DNA of 57,769 nucleotides from Acidovorax sp. CCYZU-2555 (GCF_018413525.1 NZ_JAHCDD010000032.1:1-57769); one strand, 5' to 3'. Positions 43,323 to 52,498 are shown, counted from the first letter of the stretch. Notes: generated by a model from the sequence alone, not told the origin. Program-made: numbers and translations.

Positions 43323-43958
43323 CTACTGCGCTGGCGGCCAGTCCAGCGCGCCGGCCGCGAGCGCGCCGCGCAGCCGCGCCCACTCGAAGCCCGGCCCGGG
43401 ATCGAGCTTGCGGCCCGGCGCGATATGTTCGTGGCCGGCGACATGGCGTATAGGGTAATGGGCCACGAGGTCGGCGCACAGCCGGGCCAGCGCCGCGTAT
43501 TGCGCGGCTTCGAACGTCAGGCCTTCGAGGCCTTCGAGTTCTATGCCTATCGAGTCGTCGTTGCAGTTGTCGCGCCCGCGCCAGCGCGACGCGCCCGCGT
43601 GCCAGGCGCGTTGATCGCAGTCGACGAATTGCCAGATGACGCCCGCGCGCGTGATGAAGAAATGCGCCGAGACTTCGATGCCGCGTATGCCCTGGTAATA
43701 GGGATGGGCGTCCCAGTCGAGCTGGTTGGTGAACAGCTGCTGCACCGCGCCCGTGCCGTATTCGCCGGGCGGCAGGCTGATCGAATGCAGCACCAGCAGA
43801 TCGATGCACGCACCTTCAGGCCGTGGGCCGAAGTTGGGCGAGGGCAGGCGCTGCGCTGGCTGGTACCAGCCGCCTTGCCAGCGGCTGGCGGTCCGGCGAT
43901 CGCCGGACTCAGTCGGCCGGGGGGAGGGTGTCGGGGCTGTCGGAGGCGTCACTGTCAT
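43323..43958 (-). CDS. ampD: 1,6-anhydro-N-acetylmuramyl-L-alanine amidase AmpD
   Basis: Cytoplasmic zinc amidase of cell-wall recycling that splits the peptide from anhydro-muropeptides; its loss induces AmpC in bacteria with AmpR. 211 residues. SPNFGPRPEGACIDLLVLH begins the domain (first zinc His), followed by HFFITRAGVIWQFVDCDQRAW, and VAGHEHIAPGRKLDPGPGFEW (second His and Asp ligands, catalytic Lys). The start overlaps the pilR 3' end by 50 nt; the N-terminal 25 residues are Pro/Thr-rich and may not all be translated. Functionally linked with mpl in this window. Confidence 0.94.
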   Translation of the reverse strand: MTVTPPTAPTPSPRPTESGDRRTASRWQGGWYQPAQRLPSPNFGPRPEGACIDLLVLHSISLPPGEYGTGAVQQLFTNQLDWDAHPYYQGIRGIEVSAHFFITRAGVIWQFVDCDQRAWHAGASRWRGRDNCNDDSIGIELEGLEGLTFEAAQYAALARLCADLVAHYPIRHVAGHEHIAPGRKLDPGPGFEWARLRGALAAGALDWPPAQ

Positions 43959-45387
43959 GGGGAGCGGTAATGTTCAGGCGTGCGATGCGGTAGCGGATCT
44001 GGCGCAGGCTGATGCCCAGCCGGGCCGCGGTCGCGGTGCGGTTGAAGCCCATTTCATGCAGGGCGCGCACCAGGATGTCGCGCTCCTGCTGGTCCAGCCA
44101 GGCCTGCAGGTCTTGCGGCAAAGGCGTGGCGCCGGGCGCCGCGCCGGCGTCGACGCTGGCCGCAGCCACGGGCGCGGGGGCCTGCGGCTCGGGCGTGTCG
44201 AGCGACAGCTGCTGGCCTTCGCTGAGCGTGAGCGCGCGGTGCAGCTGGTTTTCGAGTTCGCGCACATTGCCCGTGAGCGGCAGGCGCGCGAGCTGCTCGA
44301 AGAATTGCGGCGACAGCTGCGGCACGGCACAGCCGGTCTCGGCGGCAATGCGTCCGAGCAACACCTCGCACAGCGCCGGCAGGTCTTCGCGGCGTTCGCG
44401 CAGCGGCGGCAGGCGCATTTCGATGACGTTGAGCCGGTAGTACAGGTCCTGGCGAAAGCGCCCTTCGGGCACTTCCAGCGCCAGGTCGCGATGCGTGGCG
44501 CTGACGATCCGCACATCGACGCTCTCTTCCTGGGTCGAGCCCAGCGGGCGCACGCGCCGCTCCTGGATGGCGCGCAGCAGCTTGGCCTGCATGGCCAGCG
44601 GCAGATCGCCGATTTCGTCGAGGAACAGCGTGCCGCCGCGCGCGGCCTGGAAGTAGCCGTTGCGGTCGTGCGTGGCGCCGGTGTACGAGCCCTTGCGCGC
44701 GCCGAAGAACTCGGCTTCGAGCAGGTTGTCGGGAATCGCGCCGCAGTTGACCGCGATCAGCGGGCCGTCGGCGCGGTGGCTGCAGGCGTGCAGCGCGCGC
44801 GCGACCAGCTCCTTGCCCGTGCCCGATTCGCCCTGGACCAACACTGGCGCCATGCCTTTGGCGACCTTGAGAATGTTCTGCTTGACCGCGCGCATCGCGG
44901 GCGATTCACCGACCAGCTGGGCGAGCGTGCTCGCCGGGTCGGCCAGGCGTGTCTCGGCTTCGCGCCCGCCGCTGCCGCGCGCGCTGCGCCCGGGCGAGCC
45001 GCTGGCGGACGGCGCGGGCCGGTGCACGGCCGAGGCCACGACGGCGCGGAACTGCTTGAGGTCCACGGGCTTGCTCAGATAGTCGAAAGCACCGGCGCGC
45101 AGCGCTTCGACCGCGTTCTCGGCCGAGCTGTGGGCGGTGATGACCACGCAGCGCTCGGGGCGCTGCTGGGCGCGCAGCTCGTGCAGCAGGTCCAGGCCCA
45201 GGCCGTCGGGCAGGCGCATGTCGGTGAGCACGGCGTCGAAGCGCTGGGCCTGCAGCGCCGCGCGCGCTTCCTGCACGCTTTCGGCGGTTTCGACGCGGTA
45301 GCCTTCGCGCAGCAGCGTCAGCTCGTAGAGCGTGCGCAGGTCGGGCTCGTCATCGATGACCAGGATGGAGGCGGCTATGTCAGGCAT
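43909..45387 (-). CDS. pilR: Sigma-54-dependent response regulator, PilR-like
   Basis: 492 residues: receiver domain (ILVIDDEPDLRTLYELTLL; phospho-Asp in LTDMRLPDGLGLDLL; Lys in DYLSKPVD), AAA+ domain from about residue 160 (Walker A GESGTGKELVARALH, Walker B GGTLFLDEIGDLPL, RLNVIEMRLPPLRERREDLP), and a Fis-type HTH (ALHEMGFNRTATAARLGISL, RQIRYRI). The sigma-54 contact loop reads GSYTGA instead of GAFTGA. Paired with the sensor pilS 7 nt upstream. In other bacteria PilR activates pilA and type IV pilus genes; no pilus gene is in this window. Confidence 0.92.
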   Translation of the reverse strand: MPDIAASILVIDDEPDLRTLYELTLLREGYRVETAESVQEARAALQAQRFDAVLTDMRLPDGLGLDLLHELRAQQRPERCVVITAHSSAENAVEALRAGAFDYLSKPVDLKQFRAVVASAVHRPAPSASGSPGRSARGSGGREAETRLADPASTLAQLVGESPAMRAVKQNILKVAKGMAPVLVQGESGTGKELVARALHACSHRADGPLIAVNCGAIPDNLLEAEFFGARKGSYTGATHDRNGYFQAARGGTLFLDEIGDLPLAMQAKLLRAIQERRVRPLGSTQEESVDVRIVSATHRDLALEVPEGRFRQDLYYRLNVIEMRLPPLRERREDLPALCEVLLGRIAAETGCAVPQLSPQFFEQLARLPLTGNVRELENQLHRALTLSEGQQLSLDTPEPQAPAPVAAASVDAGAAPGATPLPQDLQAWLDQQERDILVRALHEMGFNRTATAARLGISLRQIRYRIARLNITAPHDSDASDSPDTLPPAD

Positions 45388-45394
45388 GGGGCGG

Positions 45395-47185
45395 TCATAC
45401 AACGATGGTGTCAAGGCGGGACGAAGGCGTGCCCAGCACGGCGGTGGGATAGAACACCAGAGTGAAGGCATTGCCTTCGATGCGGCCGCGCGCGGTGTGC
45501 CGCGCCAGCCGCTGGTAGCCCAGGCGCGCGCCATAGCGTTCGCACAGTTCCCTGCATATATAGAGGCCCAGGCCGGAGGACCGGCTCTGGGAAGAGAAGA
45601 ACGGCTCGAACAGGTGGCGCTGCACCGACGCATCGAGCGGTGCGCCGTCGCTCCAGACCTGCAGCCAGACCTGGGTGCCGACAGGCGGTGCGATGCCGGG
45701 CAGGGGGGCCGTGCCCGCATGGCCGGTGTGCAACTGCAGGCCGTCGGCGGCGCCGCTGCGAAAACGCTGGGCGTTGTCCAGCAGGTTGACGAGCACGCGC
45801 CGCAGATGTTCGGCATCGAAGGCGACCAGCGCCTGGTCGGCCTGCAGCGTCACCACGGCCTGGCGCAGGCTGGCCTCGGCGCCTGGCGCGGCGACGGCCG
45901 GGCCCTGGGCACTCCACTCCTGCCAGATCGACTCGACCTGTTCGTCGAGCGGCAGCGCGCTGGCCTCGGCTGCATGGATCTGCTGCTGCACGCGCGCGAT
46001 GTCGAGCACTTCCTCGGCGATGCGCGCCAGGCGCTGGGCGTTGTGCGCGACCATCTGGCTCAGGCGCTGCTGGCCCGGGTCGGTCAGGTCTTCGGCGAGC
46101 AGGGCGTTCGCCTGGCTGATGGCGGCCAGCGGATTGCGGATCTCATGCGCCACGGCGGCCGACATGCGGCCCATGGCCGCGAGTTTCTCGGTGCGCAGCC
46201 GCGCCTGCATCTCGCGCAGGTCGTGCAGGAACACCACGCACCACTGTGCCGACAGGTCGTCGTCGTCGAGCAGCGCCGCCGCGTCCAGCGGGCTGGTGAG
46301 CCAGGTGCGCACATGCAGGCCCAGGGGATTGTGGTCGGCATGCACCAGGTCCATGTCGGCGCTCAGCGCCGAGCCGCTGGCGAAAGTCTGTTCCACCAGC
46401 GTGGCCAGCGGGGCGTTGCCGGCGCTGGCCGTGAGCGCGAACGGCGGCTGCAGGCCCGCGGCGCAGTCGAGCAGCAGCCGGGCCGCGGGGTTGGCGGTAT
46501 GCACCTGGCCCTGGCGATCGATGGCCAGCACGCCGTCGTCGAGGTGGTGGATGATGAGGTGATTGACCTGCTCCTGCAGATGGGCCGCCTGGCGGCTTTG
46601 CAATGAAAGCTGTTGTTCACGCTGCAGGCGCTGCGCCAGCTGGTGCGTGAGGTAGGCCATCAGAAAGTAGCCCGCACAGGTCAGCGCCGTCTGGAAGTAC
46701 TGCTGCGTGAGGTCGGCCATGCCTTGGCGGCCGGTCCAGCCTGTCCAGCCGGTCCAGCCCAGCAGCAGCAAGGTGACGCCGGCGGTGGTGGCGAAGGCCA
46801 GCAGCAGCGTGCCCAGCGCGGAAGCCATCAGAATCGGCAGCGCGAGCAGCGGCGCGTAGTTCATCGGGCTGGTCTGCTGCAGCTGCAGCAGGCAGACCAC
46901 GGCGATGTCGACGCCGATCAGCGGCAGCCAGTGCCAGCCGATCTGGGGCGGCGGCGGCGCGCGCCGCCCGGCGATGCGCGTGAACACGGTCAGCGCCAGA
47001 TAAATCGCGCATACCGACCACAGCAGCGGCGATATCTGGCTCTGGACCGTGAGGCTCAGCCCCTGCAGCGCGAGCAGCACCACGGCCACCACCACGCGGC
47101 CGTTGAGAAAACCGTTCCACAGGCGCACGACCTGTGGCTCGGCCAGGAAGGGAGGGGGTGGGGCGATCGGGTGGGTCGAAACCAT
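45395..47185 (-). CDS. pilS: Membrane sensor histidine kinase, PilS-like
   Basis: 596 residues. About six membrane segments in the first 200 residues, a PAS-like region (about 225-330, VNHLIIHHLDDGVLAIDRQG), HisKA domain with MGRMSAAVAHEIRNPLAAIS (phospho-His), and a HATPase domain (NLLDNAQRF, FFSSQSRSSGLGLYICREL). In the loop after the fifth membrane segment three 9-bp repeats encode GWTGWTGWTG. The kinase of the pilR pair. The start at ATG 47185 gives MVSTHPIAPPPPF; the frame upstream is in the preceding gene. Confidence 0.92.
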   Translation of the reverse strand: MVSTHPIAPPPPFLAEPQVVRLWNGFLNGRVVVAVVLLALQGLSLTVQSQISPLLWSVCAIYLALTVFTRIAGRRAPPPPQIGWHWLPLIGVDIAVVCLLQLQQTSPMNYAPLLALPILMASALGTLLLAFATTAGVTLLLLGWTGWTGWTGRQGMADLTQQYFQTALTCAGYFLMAYLTHQLAQRLQREQQLSLQSRQAAHLQEQVNHLIIHHLDDGVLAIDRQGQVHTANPAARLLLDCAAGLQPPFALTASAGNAPLATLVEQTFASGSALSADMDLVHADHNPLGLHVRTWLTSPLDAAALLDDDDLSAQWCVVFLHDLREMQARLRTEKLAAMGRMSAAVAHEIRNPLAAISQANALLAEDLTDPGQQRLSQMVAHNAQRLARIAEEVLDIARVQQQIHAAEASALPLDEQVESIWQEWSAQGPAVAAPGAEASLRQAVVTLQADQALVAFDAEHLRRVLVNLLDNAQRFRSGAADGLQLHTGHAGTAPLPGIAPPVGTQVWLQVWSDGAPLDASVQRHLFEPFFSSQSRSSGLGLYICRELCERYGARLGYQRLARHTARGRIEGNAFTLVFYPTAVLGTPSSRLDTIVV

Positions 47186-47205
47186 GGCCAGGGCGCAGCG
47201 CCGGC

Positions 47206-47457
47206 TCAGGCCGGGCCTTGCGCGCGGTGTTCGGCGCTGCAGTAGTAGACGGGGTGGGGCGCCGAGCCCAGCACCAGCGCATCGCTGCGCGGCAGGTGCA
47301 GCCCGCAATGCGCGCAGGCGACCATGTCCTGGGGCGGTTGCAGGCGGTTGTCAGCGCGCGCGGCGGGGCGCCGTGCTTCGAGGTTTTCGGCGCGGCGACG
47401 GCTGCGCCAGACGCCCACGGCGATCACGATCACCAGCAGGACCAATAGATACTTCAT
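47206..47457 (-). CDS. PP0621-family small membrane-anchored protein
   Basis: 83 residues: one N-terminal membrane segment (MKYLLVLLVIVIAVGVW), a basic stretch (RSRRRAENLEARRPAAR) and a short cysteine/histidine ribbon (MVACAHCGLHLPRSDALV and YYCSAEHR) that may hold a metal. The start overlaps the stop of the YpjD-like gene by 4 nt. The family regularly accompanies pilS/pilR in beta-proteobacteria as far as I recall; function unknown. Confidence 0.8.
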   Translation of the reverse strand: MKYLLVLLVIVIAVGVWRSRRRAENLEARRPAARADNRLQPPQDMVACAHCGLHLPRSDALVLGSAPHPVYYCSAEHRAQGPA

Positions 47458-48257
47458 GCGAAACGTTCCAGCAGAACTTCCATTACAAAACGTGAGCCTG
47501 CATATGACAACAGCAGCAGCAGCGCGCCGGCGTACAGCACATGCACCGCATGGCGGCCGCGCCAGCCAAAGCGCGCGCGGCCTATCAGCAGCGTGGCAAA
47601 GGTGAGCCAGGCCAGCAGCGAGAAAATGGTCTTGTGGTCCCAGCGCCAGTCGCGGCCGTACAGCGTCTCGCCGAACAGCCAGCCCGCGAGCAGCGTCGCG
47701 GTGAGCAGCCAGAAGCCCGCGGCGACGAAGCGGAATGTGAGGCGTTCGAGCGTCAGCAGCGGAATGCCGCTGTCCTGGTCGGCCGCGAGACGTATGCGCT
47801 TTTCCGCATGGTTCATCAGCGTGGCGTGCACGACGGCGGCGGTGAACAGGCCGTAGGAGGCAATGCCCAGCGCCAGGTGCAGCGGCAGCCAGGCCGAGGC
47901 GTTGACCTGCAGCGGCTTGCCGGGAAACAGTGCGGCGAGCACCACCGAGGCCGCACCCAGCAGCCCGAGCAGCGCGCGCGTGCGCAGCTGTGGATACATC
48001 TGCTGTTCGACGCCGTAGACAGTGAGCATCAGCCAGGCGGTGATCGACAGCGCCGTGGCAAAGCCGAAATGCGGCGTCGCGCCCAATTGTCCCCAGGCGA
48101 GAAACGCCGCGTGCAGCGCCCAGGCAATGCCCAGCGCCGTGCGCGCGGCGGCTTCCCCGATGCGCAAGGCGGGAATCGCATAGGCGCAGGCCGCGGCCAG
48201 CGCCAGGAACCAGGTCAGGACCGGGGAAGGAGTATGCATGGAGGCAAAGGAAACCAT
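47454..48257 (-). CDS. YpjD/CcsA-type inner-membrane protein
   Basis: 267 residues, about eight membrane segments, of the cytochrome c assembly (CcsA/HemX/YpjD) superfamily. The family motif region is LHLALGIASYGLFTAAVVHA and ETLYGRDWRWDHKTIFSLLAW, close to the tryptophan/histidine-rich heme-handling motif (WxWDxKxxxSL). Homologues usually sit divergently next to ffh; here a two-gene signalling module separates them. A -10-like TATCAT (48264-48269) ends 6 nt before the ATG. Confidence 0.88.
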   Translation of the reverse strand: MVSFASMHTPSPVLTWFLALAAACAYAIPALRIGEAAARTALGIAWALHAAFLAWGQLGATPHFGFATALSITAWLMLTVYGVEQQMYPQLRTRALLGLLGAASVVLAALFPGKPLQVNASAWLPLHLALGIASYGLFTAAVVHATLMNHAEKRIRLAADQDSGIPLLTLERLTFRFVAAGFWLLTATLLAGWLFGETLYGRDWRWDHKTIFSLLAWLTFATLLIGRARFGWRGRHAVHVLYAGALLLLLSYAGSRFVMEVLLERFA

Positions 48258-48263
48258 CGTTCA

Positions 48264-48269
48264 ATGATA
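48264..48269 (-). promoter_or_regulatory. -10-like hexamer before the YpjD-like gene (leaderless prediction)
   Basis: TATCAT on the minus strand, exactly 6 nt (TGAACG) before the ATG. No Shine-Dalgarno and no clear -35. Confidence 0.4.
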
Positions 48270-48351
48270 GACCGGCGCAGGCCGAATCCGCGCCGCCACG
48301 CATTGCACTTGTGCGCGCACGGTGAAATCGCGCGCTGGCGGCATGCGCATC

Positions 48352-49272
48352 TCAGGATTGCGTCCAGGCGACCGTGCGGTTGCGGCCCTGGGATTTGGCG
48401 GTGTAGAGCAGGGCGTCGGCTTTTTGCAGCAGGCCGGTGGGCGTGATGTGCTCGAGCTGGCGCGCCACGACCAGGCCGCAGCTCACGGTGAGCGTGGGCC
48501 CGACCGATGAGTCGGCGTGGGCAATCGCCTGGGCGACGACCGCCTGGCGGAAATCCTCGATGCGCTGCACCAGCGATTCATCGCCGGGCATCAGCAACGT
48601 GAACTCTTCGCCGCCGATGCGCGCCGCGAGGTCGTCGGGGCGGCGCGCGTGGGCCTGCAGCGTCTGCGCCACGGCGCGCAGGGCTTCATCGCCCTGCACA
48701 TGGCCGTAGCGGTCGTTGTATTGCTTGAAGTGGTCTATGTCCACCAGCGCCAGGCCCAGCGGGCAGCCCGTGCGCTCGCAGCGGCGCCAGGCGCGCTCGA
48801 ACTGGGCGTCGAAATGGCGGCGATTGGCCAGCCCCGTGAGCCCGTCGATCTGTGCGAGCCGTTCGAGCGCGCGCCTTTGCAGCGCGAGATGGATCTGGTT
48901 GCGCACGCGCACCCGCACGATGGCCGGGCGTATGGGCTTGGAAACATAGTCGGCCGCGCCCAGGTTCAGCCCGTACTCTTCGGCCGCATCGTCGCTCTGG
49001 CCGGTGATGAAGATCACCGCAATGCCCGCGGTGCGTTCATCGGCGCGCAGCGCGCCCAGCACCTCATAGCCGCTCATGCCGGGCATGCTGACATCGAGCA
49101 GGATGAGCTGCAGCTGCGCGGCTTCGCGCTGCGCATGGACCAGCGCGCCCGGTCCGTCCTTGGCCAGCAGCACGCGGTATTCGAGGCCCAGCATCGCGGC
49201 CAGCGCGTTGCGGTTGAGGCGTTCATCGTCGACCACCAGAATGGTCGGACGGTCATCGTGGGGCAAATTCAT
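48352..49272 (-). CDS. Response regulator with GGDEF diguanylate cyclase domain
   Basis: 306 residues: receiver (TILVVDDERLNRNALAAML; phospho-Asp in LLDVSMPGMSGYEVL; Lys in ADYVSKPIRP) and a GGDEF domain with active site ARIGGEEFTLLMPGDE near residue 219 (GGEEF, catalytically competent form). An intact I-site RPDD lies five residues before it, predicting product inhibition by c-di-GMP. The domain also contains IDGLTGLANRRHFD and DIDHFKQYND. Start overlaps the hybrid kinase stop by 4 nt, so it is the likely output partner of that kinase. Confidence 0.93.
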   Translation of the reverse strand: MNLPHDDRPTILVVDDERLNRNALAAMLGLEYRVLLAKDGPGALVHAQREAAQLQLILLDVSMPGMSGYEVLGALRADERTAGIAVIFITGQSDDAAEEYGLNLGAADYVSKPIRPAIVRVRVRNQIHLALQRRALERLAQIDGLTGLANRRHFDAQFERAWRRCERTGCPLGLALVDIDHFKQYNDRYGHVQGDEALRAVAQTLQAHARRPDDLAARIGGEEFTLLMPGDESLVQRIEDFRQAVVAQAIAHADSSVGPTLTVSCGLVVARQLEHITPTGLLQKADALLYTAKSQGRNRTVAWTQS

Positions 49273-52200
49273 GGCGCGCAATCCTGATCGGGAGAAGCCA
49301 GCCGTTGGGTGAGCGCATCGAGCGCGGCCAGGGCGGGGTCGGTTTCGAGGTCGTCCACATGATCCTGAATGGACGCGAGCAGCGCACGGTGGCGGGGCTG
49401 CAGCAGCTGCGAAAGCTGCTCGAGCTGGCCCACGGCCGCATAGTCGCCATGGGCGATCAAGCTGCGCAGCGCCGTGCAAAGCGCGGCAATGTCGGCGTCG
49501 CTGCTGCCGGCGCAGGCGTTGTCGGGCGGCGGCGCGCCGCGGGCCGCGGTCTGCGCGACTTCCGCAAGCAGCTGCCGCAGCGCGCTGTTGAACGCGGGCA
49601 GCGCGCGCAGCAGCGTCTCGTGCTGGCGATCGTTGACCAGGTCTTCGAGCTCGCCGGCCTGGGCGAGCATCGCCTGGGCGCCCAGATAGCCCACCGCGCC
49701 CTTGAGCTGGTGGGCCAGCGCGCCGAGCGCGGCCCAGTCAGCCGATTGCGCCGCCTGCGCGAGCGCATCGGGCGCGCTGCCGAAGTCGCGCACGAAGCCC
49801 AGCAGCAGGCGCTGTATGCGCTCGGCGCTGCCCGCGAAGCGGGTGTGCACGGCCTGCCAGTCGAGCAGCGCGGTGTCGTCCTGTGGCGGCGCGGCGCGCG
49901 TGCCCGGCTGCAGCAACTGATCGAGCGTCGCATACAGCAGGTGCTCGTCGATGGGCTTGGTCAGGTGCGCATTCATGCCGGCGGCGGCGATTTCGCGCCG
50001 GTCTTCCTCACGCGCCTGCGCTGTCAGGGCGATGACCGGAAGGTGCCGCCAGCCAGGCTGGGCGCGGATCGCGCGCGTGGCCGCGAAGCCGTCCATGTCG
50101 GGCATGTGCACATCCATCAGCACGGCGTCGAAAGTCTCGCTGTGCAGCAGCTCGAGCGCGTGTCGGCCATTGTGGGCGCAGGTCACCTGCATGTTGACCA
50201 GCTGCAGAAAGTCGGCGGCCACCTCACGGTTGAGCGCGTTGTCATCGACCACCAGCACGCGCTTGCCGCCCAGCCGGCGCGCGAGGTCCGAGACCCGCAG
50301 CGCGGGCGCTGCGCAGGTGCGCGCGGGGGCTGTTGTGTCGTGCGTGTTGGCGGGCAGCGGCTGGAAGATGTGCTGGATGGTGTTGAACAGCACCGATTCG
50401 GTCACGGGCTTGATCAGCAGGCCCTGCACGCCCAGGGCCTCGGCGCGCTGCAGCACTTCCTCGCGCGCATAGGCGGTGACCATGAGCACCGCGGGCGTGG
50501 TGCTCAGGGAGGCGTGTTCACGGATGTGGCGCGTGACTTCGAGGCCGTCCATGCCGGGCATGCGCCAGTCGAGCAGCACCAATTGGTAGGGCCGGCCTTC
50601 GGCGGATGCCTGTCGCAGCTGCTGCAAGGCGGCTTCGCCCGAGGCCACGGCATCCGCAGTGATGCCGAAGCCGGTGAGCATTTCGGTCAGGATATGGCGC
50701 GCGCTGGCGTTGTCGTCGACGACCAGCGTGCGCTCGCACAGGGGCAGGCCATGGGCCGGGCGGTGCGCGGACGTGGCAGTCTGCGCGGCCGACAGGCCGA
50801 CCGTGAAGCGAAAGCTGCTGCCTTCGCCCAGCGTGCTCTGCACGCTGATGCTGCCGCCCATGAGGGCGACCAGTTGCCGGCAGATGGCCAGCCCCAGGCC
50901 CGTGCCGCCATAGCGGCGCGTGGTCTGCGCATCGGCCTGGGAAAACGGACGAAACAGCTGCTGCATCTGCGCGGCTGTCATGCCTATGCCGGTATCGCTG
51001 ACCTGCACTTCTAGCATCGATGGCTCGGTGTCGGGCGCCAGCCGCACCGAGACGGAGATTTCGCCTTCTTCGGTGAATTTGACGGCGTTGCCTATCAGGT
51101 TGGTGAGGATCTGGCCCAGGCGCAGCGGGTCGCCGCGCAGCCGCCGCGGCACGTCGGGGGCGATGCGGTAGATGATTTCCACGCCTTTTTCCTCGGCCCG
51201 CAGCGTGCTGATCGCCGAGACCGTTTCCAGGATGGTGTCGAGATCGAAATCGACTTCCTCCAGGCGCAGCATGCCGGCCTCGATCTTCGAGAAGTCGAGG
51301 ATGTCGTTGATGATCGCCAGCAAGGCCTTGGCCGACAGCTCGACCTTGTCGAGGTAGCTGCGCTGCCGGGGCAGCAGCGGTGTCTGCAGCAGCAGACGGG
51401 TCATGCCTATGACGGTGTTCATGGGCGTGCGGATTTCATGGCTCATGGTCGCCAGAAAGTCCGATTTGACGCGCTCGGCCGTCTCGGCCGCGGCCTTGGC
51501 CAGCTGCAGCGAGTCGTAGCTGTGCTGCAGTTCCTCCCTGGCGTGCCGAACGTCGGTCATGTCCCGGGAGATGCCCAGCAGACCGATCAACGCGCCGTTT
51601 TCGTCGCGAAACGGGCTTTTGATGGTCTGGAAAATGCGCATCTGGCCCAGGTGCATGATGGGCTGGTCGGCCATGTGGGCGATGTTGGTCGTGAGCACCT
51701 GCTGGTCGCTGGCTTCGCATTCGGCCACGCCTTCGGGAAAGAATTCGGCATCGGTGCAGCCCAGGATCTGGTGCTTGGGGCGCGCGAAGAAGCGCATCGC
51801 GGCATCGTTGCAGAACAGGTAGCGGCCTTCGAGGTCCTTGAGGTAGATGATGTCCGGCGTGTCGCGCAGCACCGCATCGAGCAGGCGCGCCGTGTCTTTC
51901 CATTGGCGCGTGCTTTCCTGCACCTGGCGTTCGAGCTTGGTGTTGAGCGCGCGGATTTCGGCTTCGCGCCCGATGCGCTCGCTGGTGTCGCGCGACAGCG
52001 TGAAAAACCGCTTCTCCCCGTCCACGTGCTGGCAGGATATCTGCACTTCGACCGGCATCAGCGTGCCGTCACGTCGGCGCAGCTTGTCGAGCCAGCGCGT
52101 GGCCCGGCCCGGTTCCATGCGCTCCCAGAGCTGTTCGAGGGCCTGGGGCGCATGCGATGCCGACAGCTCGCTGACGTTCATCCGCAGCAGCTCGGCGTAG

Positions 52201-52319
52201 CTGTAGCCCAGGCTCAGGCAGGCCTGGGCGCCGACATCCAGGATACGGCCCCGGGCGTCATGCAGGATGAAGTCGTCGGCAATCTGGTCCAGATACTGGC
52301 GGTAAGGAATGTCGGACAT
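49269..52319 (-). CDS. Hybrid histidine kinase: PAS-PAS-HisKA-HATPase-REC-REC-HPt
   Basis: 1016 residues with no obvious membrane segment, so probably a cytosolic sensor. Order: PAS 1 (residues about 1-115), coiled-coil link, PAS 2 (about 145-270), HisKA (FLATMSHEIRTPMNTVIGM, His near 294), HATPase (NLIGNAVKF near 406, GGTGLGLAICRQL near 471), REC1 (LVVDDNASARHIL, LLDWRMPGMDG near 585), REC2 (VLVVDDNALNREVAADFL, MDVHMPDMDG near 736), HPt (GALAHQLKGAVGYLG near 868). BarA/TorS-like phosphorelay. The HPt would pass phosphate to the coupled GGDEF regulator. Signal unknown. Confidence 0.93.
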   Translation of the reverse strand: MSDIPYRQYLDQIADDFILHDARGRILDVGAQACLSLGYSYAELLRMNVSELSASHAPQALEQLWERMEPGRATRWLDKLRRRDGTLMPVEVQISCQHVDGEKRFFTLSRDTSERIGREAEIRALNTKLERQVQESTRQWKDTARLLDAVLRDTPDIIYLKDLEGRYLFCNDAAMRFFARPKHQILGCTDAEFFPEGVAECEASDQQVLTTNIAHMADQPIMHLGQMRIFQTIKSPFRDENGALIGLLGISRDMTDVRHAREELQHSYDSLQLAKAAAETAERVKSDFLATMSHEIRTPMNTVIGMTRLLLQTPLLPRQRSYLDKVELSAKALLAIINDILDFSKIEAGMLRLEEVDFDLDTILETVSAISTLRAEEKGVEIIYRIAPDVPRRLRGDPLRLGQILTNLIGNAVKFTEEGEISVSVRLAPDTEPSMLEVQVSDTGIGMTAAQMQQLFRPFSQADAQTTRRYGGTGLGLAICRQLVALMGGSISVQSTLGEGSSFRFTVGLSAAQTATSAHRPAHGLPLCERTLVVDDNASARHILTEMLTGFGITADAVASGEAALQQLRQASAEGRPYQLVLLDWRMPGMDGLEVTRHIREHASLSTTPAVLMVTAYAREEVLQRAEALGVQGLLIKPVTESVLFNTIQHIFQPLPANTHDTTAPARTCAAPALRVSDLARRLGGKRVLVVDDNALNREVAADFLQLVNMQVTCAHNGRHALELLHSETFDAVLMDVHMPDMDGFAATRAIRAQPGWRHLPVIALTAQAREEDRREIAAAGMNAHLTKPIDEHLLYATLDQLLQPGTRAAPPQDDTALLDWQAVHTRFAGSAERIQRLLLGFVRDFGSAPDALAQAAQSADWAALGALAHQLKGAVGYLGAQAMLAQAGELEDLVNDRQHETLLRALPAFNSALRQLLAEVAQTAARGAPPPDNACAGSSDADIAALCTALRSLIAHGDYAAVGQLEQLSQLLQPRHRALLASIQDHVDDLETDPALAALDALTQRLASPDQDCAP

Positions 52320-52498
52320 GACAGCTCCAGAAAGCGTGGGGCGGCGAAGGCAGGGACGCACGGCAAAGCACGGGCTTGCTGTTACAAAGCTCGGCATCCC
52401 GCCTGTATCAAATCGTACACGCTTCGTTCGCGGCGGCAATGTCCGCGCGGCGCGTGCCGGCAGGGGCATGGCCCGCGCCGGCGAAGCGGTGCAGCGGG

